From: Isotricha intestinalis
Taxonomy: Eukaryota > Ciliophora > Litostomatea > Vestibuliferida > Isotrichidae
DNA: 43,462 nt
Assembly (NCBI GenBank): GCA_023807065.1
Contig: JAJJLU010003634.1
Location: 1-43,462 of the forward strand
Direction of reading: 5' to 3'
Shown: positions 1 to 10,658 of the stretch, one piece after another
Numbering within the stretch: the stretch's first letter is position 1
How the letters are laid out: each line of letters opens with the position of its first letter
The notes under the pieces: model-generated
What the model saw: the letters and a program-made list of their open reading frames with translations, nothing else
The model's database searches: none
Told to the model about the DNA's origin: nothing
Position numbers and translations under genes: made by a program

Positions 1-59
1 AATTAAAAAAACAAAATAAAATAATTAATAATTAATTTAAATATAACCAAAATCAAAAA

Positions 60-1097
60 ATGTCAATAAAACACAGTGAAAACTATTATGAAATTTTAGA
101 ACTTCCTCGAACATGTTCACAAGAAGAAATAAGTGAATCATACCGTCGATTATCTCTAAAATATCATCCAAAATTATCTTCCCCAGAAAATTCTTCAATA
201 AATGAATATAAATTCCAACAATTAGGAGAAGCATACGAAGTTTTAAGTGATCCAAATAAAAAAGGAATATTTGACATATATGGGAAAGAAGGTTTATATA
301 ATGGAATAATAGATAAAAATGGTAATTTAAAAGGAGGATATAAATTCTTAGGAAATGCCCATGAAATTTTTGAGAAATTTATGGGAACTTCAAATCCATT
401 TACTTTAGTTAGAGATGGTGAAAAAATGAATGATGAATTTGGAAGTGCTTTTGGTTCTGCTTATGGTGGACAAAAACAACCTCCAAAAGATGATTTACCT
501 CCCATTAAAATTGATTTAGAATGCTCTCTTGAAGAATTATATAATGGATGTGTTAAAAATGTTAAATATAATAAAAATATTCTTGGATTTGATCAAAGAA
601 CTACTCAAAATAAAGAAGCTTCTATTGATGTTGAAATTTTCAAAGGATATGATAAAAATACTATTATTGAATTTAAAGGAAAAGGAAATGAAGCTCCTGG
701 AATGAAAAATTCAGATTTAATTATTTCTATTAAAGAAAAGAAAGATGATAAATTTAGAAGAGTTAATAAAAATGATTTAATGTATATTCAAAAAATTACT
801 TTGGCTCAAGCTTTAAATAGTGAACCTGTTAAAATTACTACTCTTGATAATAGAAAAATTGCTATTACTATGGATGAAATTATTTCTCCTCAAACGGTTA
901 AAGTTGTTAAAGGAGAAGGAATGCCTCTTTATAAAAATGATACTGATGTTAGAGATTTAAGTGTTAAGAAAGGAGATTTATTTATTAAATTTGATATTGA
1001 ATTTCCAGAATATATTGAACCTGAAAAAAAAGAAGAAATTATTAGGCTGTTGAAAGAAGATGAAGAAGAGTTAAAAGAAGATGAAGATGATAATTAA
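60..1097 (+). CDS. DNAJB13: DNAJB13/RSP16-like radial spoke J-domain co-chaperone
   Basis: Type II DnaJ/HSP40 of 345 residues. The J domain covers about residues 8-75. After a short linker comes the two-part C-terminal substrate-binding domain (about 150-325) with no zinc finger and then an acidic tail. The canonical HPD tripeptide that stimulates HSP70 ATPase reads HPK at 36-38. Mammalian DNAJB13, the radial spoke component equivalent to Chlamydomonas RSP16, also lacks the Asp of HPD, and the blocks GGYKFLGN, NPF, FRR, KGEGMPL and KKGDLFIKFDIEFP follow that family closely. It probably acts structurally in the ciliary axoneme rather than as an HSP70 activator. The start has A-rich sequence upstream, as other genes here do. 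An ordinary cytosolic DNAJB1-type protein is less likely because of the HPK change. Confidence 0.85.
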   Translation: MSIKHSENYYEILELPRTCSQEEISESYRRLSLKYHPKLSSPENSSINEYKFQQLGEAYEVLSDPNKKGIFDIYGKEGLYNGIIDKNGNLKGGYKFLGNAHEIFEKFMGTSNPFTLVRDGEKMNDEFGSAFGSAYGGQKQPPKDDLPPIKIDLECSLEELYNGCVKNVKYNKNILGFDQRTTQNKEASIDVEIFKGYDKNTIIEFKGKGNEAPGMKNSDLIISIKEKKDDKFRRVNKNDLMYIQKITLAQALNSEPVKITTLDNRKIAITMDEIISPQTVKVVKGEGMPLYKNDTDVRDLSVKKGDLFIKFDIEFPEYIEPEKKEEIIRLLKEDEEELKEDEDDN

Positions 1098-2021
1098 GAT
1101 TTTTTAAAAAGATTTTTTTATTAATTTAAAGTTTTTTGGAAAAGAAATTTTTTATATTTTTTTATTTTCTTTTTCTTTTGTTTAAAATAATTATATTTTC
1201 AATATAAACATAATTAATAAATTTATTTTTGAAATTTTAGAAAAGAAATAAATAATTCCCTCATTAAAGGCAATTAATAAAAACCATTAATAATAAGAAA
1301 TGTTGAAAAAAATAATAAAAATAATGAATGAATATTATACATGAAATTCAACTCTTATAAATTAAATATTTTTTGATAGATATTTAAAACAAAGAAATTA
1401 TAACAATAAAGAGTAATATATCTCTCCAATTGAAATGGTTAATTTGAATAATATTTAATAAACAAATAAGTAAATCAATGAAATAAACTTTAATACAATA
1501 AAAAAAACTTTTTAATATTCACCGAATAATTGAAAATATAATGCAAGAAATTAAGACTCCTTTCATTAAATCATCAAAATATAAATCTATTCTTTTGTAG
1601 AATGATAAGAAATGAAATATATTAATAATTTATTATAAAATATATAATAAAAAATTTTATTTTACTTAAAAAAACATAAATGAAAATACTATGTTAAAAG
1701 AAATTTATTAATTTTTATATGTAGTGAATTGATATTATATTATATATACTAATTCTTTTTAATAGAAAATATTAAAATGATTATTTTTTTATTAATTCAC
1801 AAGTCAATATAATAATAAAAGGATGAGATAAAAAAAATGATCAAATTTGGTTTCAAAGAAAATTCAATTTCTACTTTAAATAATTTGAGATTGATATAAT
1901 TCTGGTTATTTGTATATTTTTTTCTTTATTGTTTAATTTATTTGAAAGAAGATAAAATAATTAAAAATAAATTAATTATATTATTTAATTAAATACTTTT
2001 ATTCTTTAAATTTTAAATTTA
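1098..2021. other. Intergenic region, 0.9 kb
   Basis: A+T-rich spacer between two same-strand genes. All six frames are closed by frequent stops. I see no RNA gene, repeat or recognisable relic. It must hold the 3' end of the DNAJB13-like gene and the promoter of the next gene. Confidence 0.6.
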
Positions 2022-4112
2022 ATGAATTCATTTGATTTTATAAATGAAATATATAAACAAACCAGAAAAAAGTTAATCTCAAAATATTTAATAACTCCAC
2101 AAAATTATAATAGAAATTTAATCACAAAGATTATTTTTCAAGATGAATTTAAATTATTATCTCAATATAAAGAAATGTTACTTTATACAGATCCTCAAGA
2201 ATTTTTAAAAAGATTTTATCAACTAGGAGAATGTAAATCAAAAATTAAAAGATATTGTATTTTTTATGAAAAAAATAGTAAAATTTTTCCTAATTATGTT
2301 CCACTTCCAGAGGCAAAATATCTATTTAAGAATATTAAAAAAAAACAAAAAATGTTAGATAATCTTAACGAAGATGATGATAAAAAAAATAATAGAAAGA
2401 CTAAAATAAAAGATATAATATTTTCATCTTCAATCATTAATTCTATAATGTCTGAAAACTCTTCAAATTCTCTTAAAGGAGATAAAAGTGTATTAAAGAT
2501 AATTGATACTATTTGTTTAAATGAAAATGAAATTTTTTTAAAAGACTATGAATCCATTTCTAGTAATAAAGATTATAGTAATGAATATATTAATTTAAAT
2601 AATTTTCAAATTGATTATTCATATAAAAAAAGTCCATCCAAAAAAAATAATTTTAATGATGAAGAAAAATATCATAAATTATTAAAAGATTATAAAACAG
2701 AAGGAAAAATTAACAATAAAGTCAATAAGAAAAATAATAAAAATGATAAAAAAAAAAATTCAAAAGATAAAATTAAACAAAAATTGAATATAAAGAAAAA
2801 TAATCAACAAGTAAATAATAATATTAATAAAATAATGAAGAAATTAAATTTTGGAAATGTGGTAAAAGACATTAATTTAATTAAAATAGCAAATAAATTA
2901 GTGAAAGAAAAAAGTAAAAGTAAGAGTAAAAGTAAAAGTAAAAGTAAAGAAATATTAACTGAAAGAATTCATAAGACAAAAACAAATTCAATTATAAATG
3001 AATCAAAAAGATTAAAATCTGTAATTGAAAATTATTCTTCAAAACAAAAAAGTATTGGTATTCAAACGAAACAAGAAAGTCAATCAGCTCCTAAAACTCA
3101 GCATAAAAATAATATAAATAATCAAATCAATAAAAAAATATCACCAAATAAACAAAATTTATCAGGTAATAAAAATAAATATCCAAAAAATGTTTATAAC
3201 ATTAAATCATCTTTAAAATTCACAAATATAAAACTTCAAAAACCAATAAATCAAAATATGATACATTTTTCAAATAATTATAATCCAAAAGTGAATAATA
3301 ATTATAATTTATTGTTAAAACATATTCCTTCACTTCATATAAGTATAAATAATAATGTTAAAAGTAATTCAACTTTATCTAAAAGTAAATCAAAATCACA
3401 TTCAAAAAGTAAATCTCCAAGTAATGGTTCTTTAAATAAAAATATAAGGCAAAATACAATTAGAAATTTTAAGAAAAATATACAAAATTTAAATAATAAT
3501 TTAAAAGCTTTAATTCAAAAGGATAGTTTATTTAATAATGGAGAAAATCTTCAAACTGAAAGAATAAATAAATCTGGAACAAGTCAAATTAAAATTAATT
3601 CAAAGACAAAATCAAATTCACAAGGAAACTTAAATATTTTAAAAAGAAATCTTCATAAAAAAATTATATCTTCAGCAACTTCTTCAGAATATACGAAATT
3701 AATTCCAAAAACAGGAAAAGATTCTTTATCAAATTCATTTGGACTTAATAAAAGAAAATTAATAAAAAATAATTATAATTTAAATCATAAATTAAATGAA
3801 AATTATAGTAATAAAAAAATAAATTCATCATCAATTAACAAAAGTAATATCTTAGTTAGAAGTATTAATAGTATTAATTTAAATAATACATTACAAAAAA
3901 TAAATAATCCATTAATTAATTCTAGAACTGGAAGCAATTCTTCAAATAGAAAAAGTAATAAGCAAATTAGTAGTAATACTAATAGTTCTAATATTGTCAA
4001 AAGAGCAGTTAAAAAAATAAAAAATTTTGAGAAAAATAAAGGAAAAAAATCTAGTCAAACGAAAGTTTCTAAATCTATTTTGACAAATGTAATGAAAAAT
4101 AATGTAAATTAA
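2022..4112 (+). CDS. Low-complexity KS/N-rich protein with a conserved N-terminal block
   Basis: A 696-residue protein of unknown function. Residues 1-115 look folded and contain the block FYEKNSKIFPNY followed by PEAKYLFKN and KKKQKMLD (about 81-113). From memory, similar blocks recur in large families of ciliate hypothetical proteins, though I cannot search to confirm. The rest is disordered and rich in Asn, Lys and Ser, with two lysine-serine tracts (about 297-309 and 450-467). The protein is very basic. It could be a cytoskeletal or nucleic-acid-binding scaffold, but no domain proves this. It converges tail-to-tail with the coiled-coil gene 69 bp downstream. Confidence 0.75.
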   Translation: MNSFDFINEIYKQTRKKLISKYLITPQNYNRNLITKIIFQDEFKLLSQYKEMLLYTDPQEFLKRFYQLGECKSKIKRYCIFYEKNSKIFPNYVPLPEAKYLFKNIKKKQKMLDNLNEDDDKKNNRKTKIKDIIFSSSIINSIMSENSSNSLKGDKSVLKIIDTICLNENEIFLKDYESISSNKDYSNEYINLNNFQIDYSYKKSPSKKNNFNDEEKYHKLLKDYKTEGKINNKVNKKNNKNDKKKNSKDKIKQKLNIKKNNQQVNNNINKIMKKLNFGNVVKDINLIKIANKLVKEKSKSKSKSKSKSKEILTERIHKTKTNSIINESKRLKSVIENYSSKQKSIGIQTKQESQSAPKTQHKNNINNQINKKISPNKQNLSGNKNKYPKNVYNIKSSLKFTNIKLQKPINQNMIHFSNNYNPKVNNNYNLLLKHIPSLHISINNNVKSNSTLSKSKSKSHSKSKSPSNGSLNKNIRQNTIRNFKKNIQNLNNNLKALIQKDSLFNNGENLQTERINKSGTSQIKINSKTKSNSQGNLNILKRNLHKKIISSATSSEYTKLIPKTGKDSLSNSFGLNKRKLIKNNYNLNHKLNENYSNKKINSSSINKSNILVRSINSINLNNTLQKINNPLINSRTGSNSSNRKSNKQISSNTNSSNIVKRAVKKIKNFEKNKGKKSSQTKVSKSILTNVMKNNVN
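2910..2949 (+). repeat. In-frame AAAAGT-type hexamer tract encoding Lys-Ser repeats
   Basis: Tandem six-base units alternate Lys (AAA, AAG) and Ser (AGT) codons inside the KS-rich gene. The unit keeps the reading frame when copy number changes, so the tract can vary in length without breaking the protein. Confidence 0.8.
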
Positions 4113-4181
4113 AATGGTAATATAAATTAGTTTTATATACTTATTTGATATTTTTAAAAATTTTGTTATTTAAAAATTTAT

Positions 4182-5698
4182 TTAAAATAGATTGGTTGAA
4201 TTGACTGGTTTAAGTTTTTCTTGATTATTTCTATTACTATTATTACTATTATTATTATAAATATGGTTAACAATATTTTTATTGGTATTAGAATTATTAC
4301 TAGAATTTGCAATATTAGTTTTATAATATACATTATGATTATCTTGCTTTAAAGTATTAGTATAAATATTAATATTATTAACCATTTCAATATGCTCATT
4401 TTTAGAATTGTTTCTTATATTTGAATTATTACTATTTTTACGAGAATTATTGTTTCCATTTCTATGAGTATTTAATTTTGAATTATTCACACTACTATTA
4501 ATAATATCCTTAAATATTGATGAATGTTTATTTCTGAGCAATTTATTATTATTTTCTAATGATCTATGCCTATTATGAAATTTCTTTTTTTGACTTGATG
4601 AATTTATATTAGATTCATTCATTAATAATTTAGAAAAAAATTCATCGTTTCTTTTAGATAATAAACTTTGATTTTGAATTTTTCCTTTTTTCATATTATT
4701 TATAATATTTTGATTATGATTGAACTTAGAATTCTTATTTAAAATTTTATTTTTTAAATATCTTTCGATTTTATCAATTGAAGATGAAGCACTTAAAGAA
4801 GTCGAAGAATTTTTTCTGTTTGAATGATTTGCAGATCTTCCACCTGAATATACATTTGAATTTTCTTCTTTGTGTGCTGTTGAAGAAGATGATGGTTTTA
4901 TTGCATTTGAACTGTTATTAAAACTTACATTTCCTAAATTTGAAATTTTTTTTAATTTTTCTTCATAATGTATTATTTTTTTATTTAATATTTTAATTTC
5001 TTCTTTTAGTTTTTTTTCATTATCTAAATATTCTTTTTCTTTTTTCACTAATAAATTTTTTAATCTTTTTTCAACATTTGATAATTTTAAATTCTGTTCT
5101 TCATAAGATTTAAGTAATATTAAATTATTTTTAAGTTCTAATTTAATTTCATTCATTTCATCATCTTTACTATTTTCATTTAATATTTTAGATTTATTAG
5201 ATTTATAATTACTTTCATCTTCAAAATCTTTATCATCTAAAATATTACCTTTTTTTTTATAATAATTTAATTTATTTAATAACCTTTTATTTTCTTTTTC
5301 TAAATCTTCAATATCACTTTGTAAACTTTCTGCATATAATTTTAATTGATGTTCAATTTTAATATGACCTCTAATATCACTTTCATATTTAATTAAAACA
5401 GTTTCATATTCTTGTGGTTTATTTTCTTTTTGTTTTTCATATTCTGATAATTTTTCATCAACTAATATTTCAATTATGGTATCTAAAGATGATTTAATAT
5501 ATCCTATTAATGTCATTGAATCTGTATTTTTTAATTTTTCTTCATTTGAATTTAAAGAATTTGAAGATTGAGATTGAAGCTATATTTTATATTAAAACAA
5601 AAATTTGTTATTACTTCATCATCTTCTTTTTTTGGTTTTAATAATAAATATAAATCTATCAAAGCCTCATGGACTTTTTTATCTTTTTCTTTTTTCAT
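4182..5698 (-). CDS. Coiled-coil, Asn/Ser-rich protein with one 35-nt intron
   Basis: The spliced product is 493 residues of unknown function. Exon 1 runs from ATG at 5698 to 5615, the intron is 5580-5614 (GT...AG), and exon 2 is 5579-4182. Splicing joins the frame exactly to the long downstream frame. Residues up to about 240 are heptad-rich, Glu/Lys-rich coiled coil, and the rest is a disordered Asn/Ser tail. The alternative start inside exon 2 at 5516 gives 444 residues, but the spliced model has a better start context and uses otherwise unexplained coding-like sequence. Its start faces the scramblase-like gene across 385 bp. A centrosomal or cytoskeletal role is possible but unproven. Confidence 0.75.
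5580..5614 (-). other. Predicted 35-nt spliceosomal intron
   Basis: On the minus strand it begins GTAATAAC and ends AAAATATAG. It is more A+T-rich than its exons and carries in-frame stops if unspliced. Removal restores one frame across both exons. Such short introns fit ciliates. Confidence 0.7.
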
Positions 5699-6083
5699 TT
5701 ATTTAAATGAAAAAGAAAATTCTTATAATTATTTCTTGTATTAAATAAAAAAATTAAATATTTAAAATTTAATTCAAAAAAAAATTGAAATTCAAAAATA
5801 TAATCTTTTTCTTCAATTATTCCTAGGAAACATTTAATTATTCCTAAATTATGAATAAATTAGTTAAAATAAACATTATTATAAAATTGGCATATTAGTA
5901 AATACAGAATTTTTGATAGTTGATCTATGATTTATGAGAAAATTATTTTGATATAATGATTTAATTAAATTATTGGATTTTATTAAAAAAAATCATTGTT
6001 TATATTAATAATTTAAATTCTTTTTATCAAGATTTATTATAAATTATTAAAAATTAAGAAAATTAAATATTTCTTATTATAAA
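5699..6083. other. Divergent intergenic region
   Basis: A 385-bp spacer between two genes that start in opposite directions, so both promoters should lie here. No clear regulatory motif beyond A+T-rich sequence is visible. Confidence 0.5.
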
Positions 6084-6989
6084 ATGGAATCATCAAATAA
6101 CTTTCATACTCCAACGTACATTCCCATTAAAAATATGATAAATAATAACAACAATTTGAATTTTTATCCTTCTAATAATGAAAGAAATTATAATATACAA
6201 AATAATAACACATTGAACATTCCTTTAATAACACCTACTAATAATTATCCATCTTCATACAATAATAACTCAAATCAAGTTCTAAATCCAATTATGGGGA
6301 ATTCAAATGTTGAAAATTATATTGATGGAAGATATAAGGAAATAATTTTATCAACAAACAATTTTTATGTTTCTAGAAGAAATCAAAATTTTTTGATGGG
6401 AAAAATTTTTACTGAAAATGGGATAATTAGTTGTTTTCCAAAAATAAATGGAATAAAATCAAATGTTCCTATAATCCAAATGGTAAACGGTGGTCAAGGT
6501 AAATCTTGCTGTTGTGAAGATTGTCTTTGTTGTTGTCCATATTATGATATAATAATGGGAATTAATTATTCTTATTTTAATGGATTTATTGCTGAAAAAC
6601 AATATTTTGCTAAATTTGTTTCAAACGATAATAAATGTTGTTGTAAATCATGTTGTTCATTCAATCCAATACAAGGAGTATATTTAGATAATTATCATAC
6701 TTCATTAGGTAGAATAGAACAAATTGATTCTTCTTGTTCTGGCCGTTTACATAATTATCATATTTATGATAATAAGAGATTACAATATATAATGAAATAT
6801 AAGACTAATTGTGAAAAAAAAGCAATATTAGAAGATACAGTAGGAAATATTGTTGGAACAATTATAAAAGAAAATCTTTATAATAAAAATGATTTTTCTT
6901 ATAATATTACATTTCCTCCTAATTCTTCTTTTGAAATGAGATGTTTACTTTTGAGTTTAATTTTAAAAGTCCATATTGATGTGAATTGA
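6084..6989 (+). CDS. Phospholipid scramblase-like protein, cysteine-rich
   Basis: A 301-residue protein. Residues 1-75 are a disordered Asn/Pro-rich leader, as in scramblases. The core (about 85-300) resembles the scramblase/LURAP (tubby-like fold) family: two cysteine clusters (CCC at 142-144 with C147 and CCC at 149-151; CCC at 185-187 with CC at 190-191), a segment like the family's conserved 'NFGIQFP' (here DFSYNITFPPNSS), and a hydrophobic C-terminal helix. In animals the cysteines are palmitoylated and anchor the protein to membranes. Whether family members move lipids directly is debated. This is the only intact gene here that stops with TGA, and a TAA follows one codon later. The family call rests on pattern, not on a search. 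Confidence 0.65.
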   Translation: MESSNNFHTPTYIPIKNMINNNNNLNFYPSNNERNYNIQNNNTLNIPLITPTNNYPSSYNNNSNQVLNPIMGNSNVENYIDGRYKEIILSTNNFYVSRRNQNFLMGKIFTENGIISCFPKINGIKSNVPIIQMVNGGQGKSCCCEDCLCCCPYYDIIMGINYSYFNGFIAEKQYFAKFVSNDNKCCCKSCCSFNPIQGVYLDNYHTSLGRIEQIDSSCSGRLHNYHIYDNKRLQYIMKYKTNCEKKAILEDTVGNIVGTIIKENLYNKNDFSYNITFPPNSSFEMRCLLLSLILKVHIDVN

Positions 6990-7233
6990 TTTTAAAAGTA
7001 TTAATTTATATTAATTTTCCTAAGATATTTAATATAATTCATATAAAAAAGACATAAAAACTTTAATTTAAAAAAGAAAAATCAATGCAATTAACAATAA
7101 ATCTTGTTAAAAAAACTGAACTGATAATAAGATACTTTTTTTAATATTCAATAATATTTAATTAATTTATATTCAGAAATTTTGTTTTATTTTATTTTTA
7201 TAAATCAGAATTAAAAAAATCAATTAAAACAAA

Positions 7234-9984
7234 ATGAATTTAAAAATTTCATATTTCCTTTTAATATCATTAACTTATCTAATTTCTTGTAAAAATGATT
7301 ATAGTCTTTCTTCAGGATCATTTACTGATGAAACTCAATATTGTTTTAAAGGAGAATTATTATATTCATCATCAACTTTTAAACCAGAAGATTATAATAT
7401 TGAGTTTCAAAATAAATCATCTCTCTCTCCAATTAAAAGTCTTTCACTTGAAATAGATCTTCAATGTAATGAAATTCTCCACCTTAAAATAACAGATAAA
7501 GATAATAAAAGATGGGAACCACTTTTTACTCCAATACAATCATATAAAGAAAAAGTATCTAAATGCAAAAAAGAATTATCCTTAAAAAATTATGGTTTTA
7601 ATTTCACTACTGTAAAAGATGAGATATTTAAATTCTATTTAACAAAAGATAGCAATATTATAATAAATTCAGAAGATGCAAATTTCCTTTTTTCAGAACA
7701 TTTTATTTTATTTTCATATTATTTAACATCAAATGATATATATGGATTTGGAGAAAGATATCATGATTTTAAATTAGGCGATGGGATTTTCACAAGTTGG
7801 CCAAATGATACAGGAGGAATTCATTTAGATTTAGGAAATGGAGGGCATAATTTAATGGGAATTCATCCTATTGGACTTCATAAAACTTCCAATGGTAAAT
7901 TTCTAGGAATATATTTTAATAATATTAATGCTCAAGATATATATATTAAAAGTGAAAATAATAAAACTTTATTAGAACATAGAAGTATAGGTGGTTTAAT
8001 TGATTATTATATTATTTATGGTGATAAACCTGATGATGTTCTTATTAAATTACATGAAATTATTGGTCAACCTATTATGCCTCCTTTTTGGTCATTAGGT
8101 TTTCATTTATGTAAATGGGGTTATAAAAATACTGATGAAATTAGGGATTTATATTATAAATTTTTAGATTATGATTTACCTATTGATACTTTTTGGGCTG
8201 ATATTGATGTACTTGAAGATAAAAGAATATTTTCACTTAACATGGAAGATTTCTATGATTTACCTATATTAATAAATGATCTTCATCAAAATAACTATAA
8301 ATTTATTCCAATAGTTGATATAGGTTTTCCTATTAATGATTCTGATCCCTATTATAAAAAAGGACATGAAATGAATGCTTTTCTTTTATCAAATTACACT
8401 AAAAAAGAATTAGTTTCATATGTTTGGCCTGGAAAAGCATGTTTTCCAGATTTTTTCACAGATAAAGGAATGGAATTATGGTATTTTGCAATGAAAGAAT
8501 ATTATAAAATTGTTAAATATGATGGAATTTGGATAGATATGAATGAACCAGCAATGATAATATCATTACCTTCAATGAGAGGAGAATTATTAGATGATAA
8601 TAATTATGACCCTAAATATAATGAATATGAATATATTCCTTATATTCCTGGTTTTAGAATTGATAAGGAAATACCAACTAATGATAGATGTGATATTAGA
8701 ACTCATACTTTTAGTGAAAATGCTTTAAGTGTTTCAAGTGATAAAAACCCTCTTTTAAATTCATATAATTTTAAACCTCATTTATCAGTATTACAAGCAA
8801 AAGCAACTAATGATTATTTAACAAAATTAAATATAAGACCATTTATAATATCAAGAAGTACTTCACCTGGATCAAATCAATATACTTTTCATTGGTTAGG
8901 AGATAATAATTCAGATAATAATTCAATGAAAAATGGTATAACAGGAATATTTAATTTTCAAATTTTTGGTATTCCAATGACTGGAGATGATATATGTGGT
9001 TTTGGAGGGGATTCGAATGATAATTTATGTGCAAGATGGATGAGTTTAGGATTATTTTTTCCTTTTTCAAGAAATCATAATTCTATTGATCAAAAACCTC
9101 AAGATCCTTTTGCTTTTGGTCTCTATTCTAAAACTTTAAAAAGTAGTACCATTGCAATAAAATATAAATATTCTTTACTTAGATATTATTATTCACAATT
9201 ATTTAAAATTTCATTAGGTGAAAGTGGAAGCTTTTTCAAACCACTTTTCTTTAATTTTCCTAATGATATATATACATATAATATTATAGATTATAATGCA
9301 ATGATTGGTGATGCTCTTTATTTAATTCCTAATTTTAATATCAATGATACTATAAAAGATTATGAAGGTTATTTCCCAAATGCAAATTGGAATACTTTTC
9401 CTTATGGAATTAATATTGTTGACTATGATAAAAAAAGTGAGGGTGGAAAAAAAATTAATTTAAGTGGTAATTATAGTGTTATACATTTATTTATGAGAGG
9501 TGGATTTATTATTCCTTATCAAGAAACTTTTTCAATTACTATTAAAAATAGTAGAGATTTAAGGAATTATCCTACTGAAATTATTATTAATCCTGATGAA
9601 AATTATTGTGCTCAAGGAGAAGTTGTTTTTGATGATGATGATGTTTATACTTTACAAAATAAAAATTATTTAAAAGTGAAAATGAATTTTAATTATACTA
9701 CAATTAATTTTATAATAGAAAATAATTTTAATCAAGAATATCCATTCAATGATGATAAGATTTCAAATATTAAATTCTTTAGAATGAGTTATTTAAATAA
9801 AAATAAAACTTATATGATAAGAATTGATACTTATAACAGAAAAATATATCATGTACTTTTGAAGAATAAAGGAAATGATATTTATGAAACAAATATATCG
9901 AAATATTATTTACGCTTTCAAGATATTTCTTCAATTAAACTTTTAGATTTAAACAAGACAAAAAATCTAAAAATATTAATTTAA
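7234..9984 (+). CDS. Secreted/vacuolar GH31 alpha-glucosidase
   Basis: Glycoside hydrolase family 31 enzyme of 916 residues that releases glucose from the non-reducing ends of maltose and starch fragments. A cleavable signal peptide covers about residues 1-19. The nucleophile is Asp435 in WIDMNEPA, and the acid/base is Asp557 in HWLGDN. Other family blocks are seen: GFGERYHDF, the long TIM-barrel region with PPFWSLGFHLCKWGY, and GITGIFNFQIFGIPMTGDDICGFGG. A beta-sandwich domain follows. Length matches lysosomal acid alpha-glucosidase and sucrase-isomaltase subunits. It is probably in food vacuoles or secreted, for starch digestion. It could prefer maltose, isomaltose or starch; the sequence alone does not say which. 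Confidence 0.93.
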   Translation: MNLKISYFLLISLTYLISCKNDYSLSSGSFTDETQYCFKGELLYSSSTFKPEDYNIEFQNKSSLSPIKSLSLEIDLQCNEILHLKITDKDNKRWEPLFTPIQSYKEKVSKCKKELSLKNYGFNFTTVKDEIFKFYLTKDSNIIINSEDANFLFSEHFILFSYYLTSNDIYGFGERYHDFKLGDGIFTSWPNDTGGIHLDLGNGGHNLMGIHPIGLHKTSNGKFLGIYFNNINAQDIYIKSENNKTLLEHRSIGGLIDYYIIYGDKPDDVLIKLHEIIGQPIMPPFWSLGFHLCKWGYKNTDEIRDLYYKFLDYDLPIDTFWADIDVLEDKRIFSLNMEDFYDLPILINDLHQNNYKFIPIVDIGFPINDSDPYYKKGHEMNAFLLSNYTKKELVSYVWPGKACFPDFFTDKGMELWYFAMKEYYKIVKYDGIWIDMNEPAMIISLPSMRGELLDDNNYDPKYNEYEYIPYIPGFRIDKEIPTNDRCDIRTHTFSENALSVSSDKNPLLNSYNFKPHLSVLQAKATNDYLTKLNIRPFIISRSTSPGSNQYTFHWLGDNNSDNNSMKNGITGIFNFQIFGIPMTGDDICGFGGDSNDNLCARWMSLGLFFPFSRNHNSIDQKPQDPFAFGLYSKTLKSSTIAIKYKYSLLRYYYSQLFKISLGESGSFFKPLFFNFPNDIYTYNIIDYNAMIGDALYLIPNFNINDTIKDYEGYFPNANWNTFPYGINIVDYDKKSEGGKKINLSGNYSVIHLFMRGGFIIPYQETFSITIKNSRDLRNYPTEIIINPDENYCAQGEVVFDDDDVYTLQNKNYLKVKMNFNYTTINFIIENNFNQEYPFNDDKISNIKFFRMSYLNKNKTYMIRIDTYNRKIYHVLLKNKGNDIYETNISKYYLRFQDISSIKLLDLNKTKNLKILI

Positions 9985-10658
9985 AATAAACTTATAAAAA
10001 ATTTTTTAAATTAATTATATATTTAATTAAGAGATTTTACTTACTTATAGTATGATTGATTCAGTTTTATTTATTATATTTCATCTTTTTTTTAAGTTTC
10101 ATATTTCAATATCTTTTAATTAATTTCTGAATATCTTCTTCATTTTTCTTTTTAATGAATTTCTATAATTGATTTACTTTTTATTTTCACTTTTTAATTC
10201 TGTGATATAAAAAAAAAATTTTTCCAATATCATCAAATAATTGTATTTTCATTTATATTTTGGGGTGAATCAAAGTGATAAATTTATTGATTATTAATTT
10301 TCAAATTTAAAACATTAATTTTTTATGAATATTTAAGGAATTTATTATATATTAATTTCTTTTTTAAACTTAAATAAAAAATCAAAAAAAAAACAATAAT
10401 CAAAAAAGTAAAAAGTAAAAAATAAAAACAAAAAATCTCCAAAAGAAATATAAATTAAAAATAAAAAAATTTAGTTTGTTTGCTTGATTTATAAAATATA
10501 ATTAATGTTTTTGAAGATAATAAAATTCTTATATAAATATTTAATTTTGCTAATAATTATACAATTACTTTGAAAAATTCAATCTAATTTTAAAGATTTA
10601 TAGATACAAATACAAACATACAAAAAGAAAAATAAAAGTACTTTTTAAATTTACATTT
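9985..10658. other. Convergent intergenic region, 0.7 kb
   Basis: Spacer between two genes whose 3' ends face each other. It contains long A and T runs. No reading frame, RNA gene or relic is recognised. Confidence 0.55.

Noticed and set aside
2910..2949. AAAAGT tract resembling a telomere or satellite
   Set aside because: It is internal to a gene, in frame, and lacks the G-rich strand of ciliate telomeres.
3803..4000. Leu-rich minus-strand frame opposite the KS-rich gene
   Set aside because: Antisense shadow of Asn/Lys/Ser codons in a long supported gene.
6989..6995. Selenocysteine at the TGA of the scramblase-like gene
   Set aside because: The next TAA follows one codon later, the family ends here, and no selenocysteine insertion hairpin is evident.
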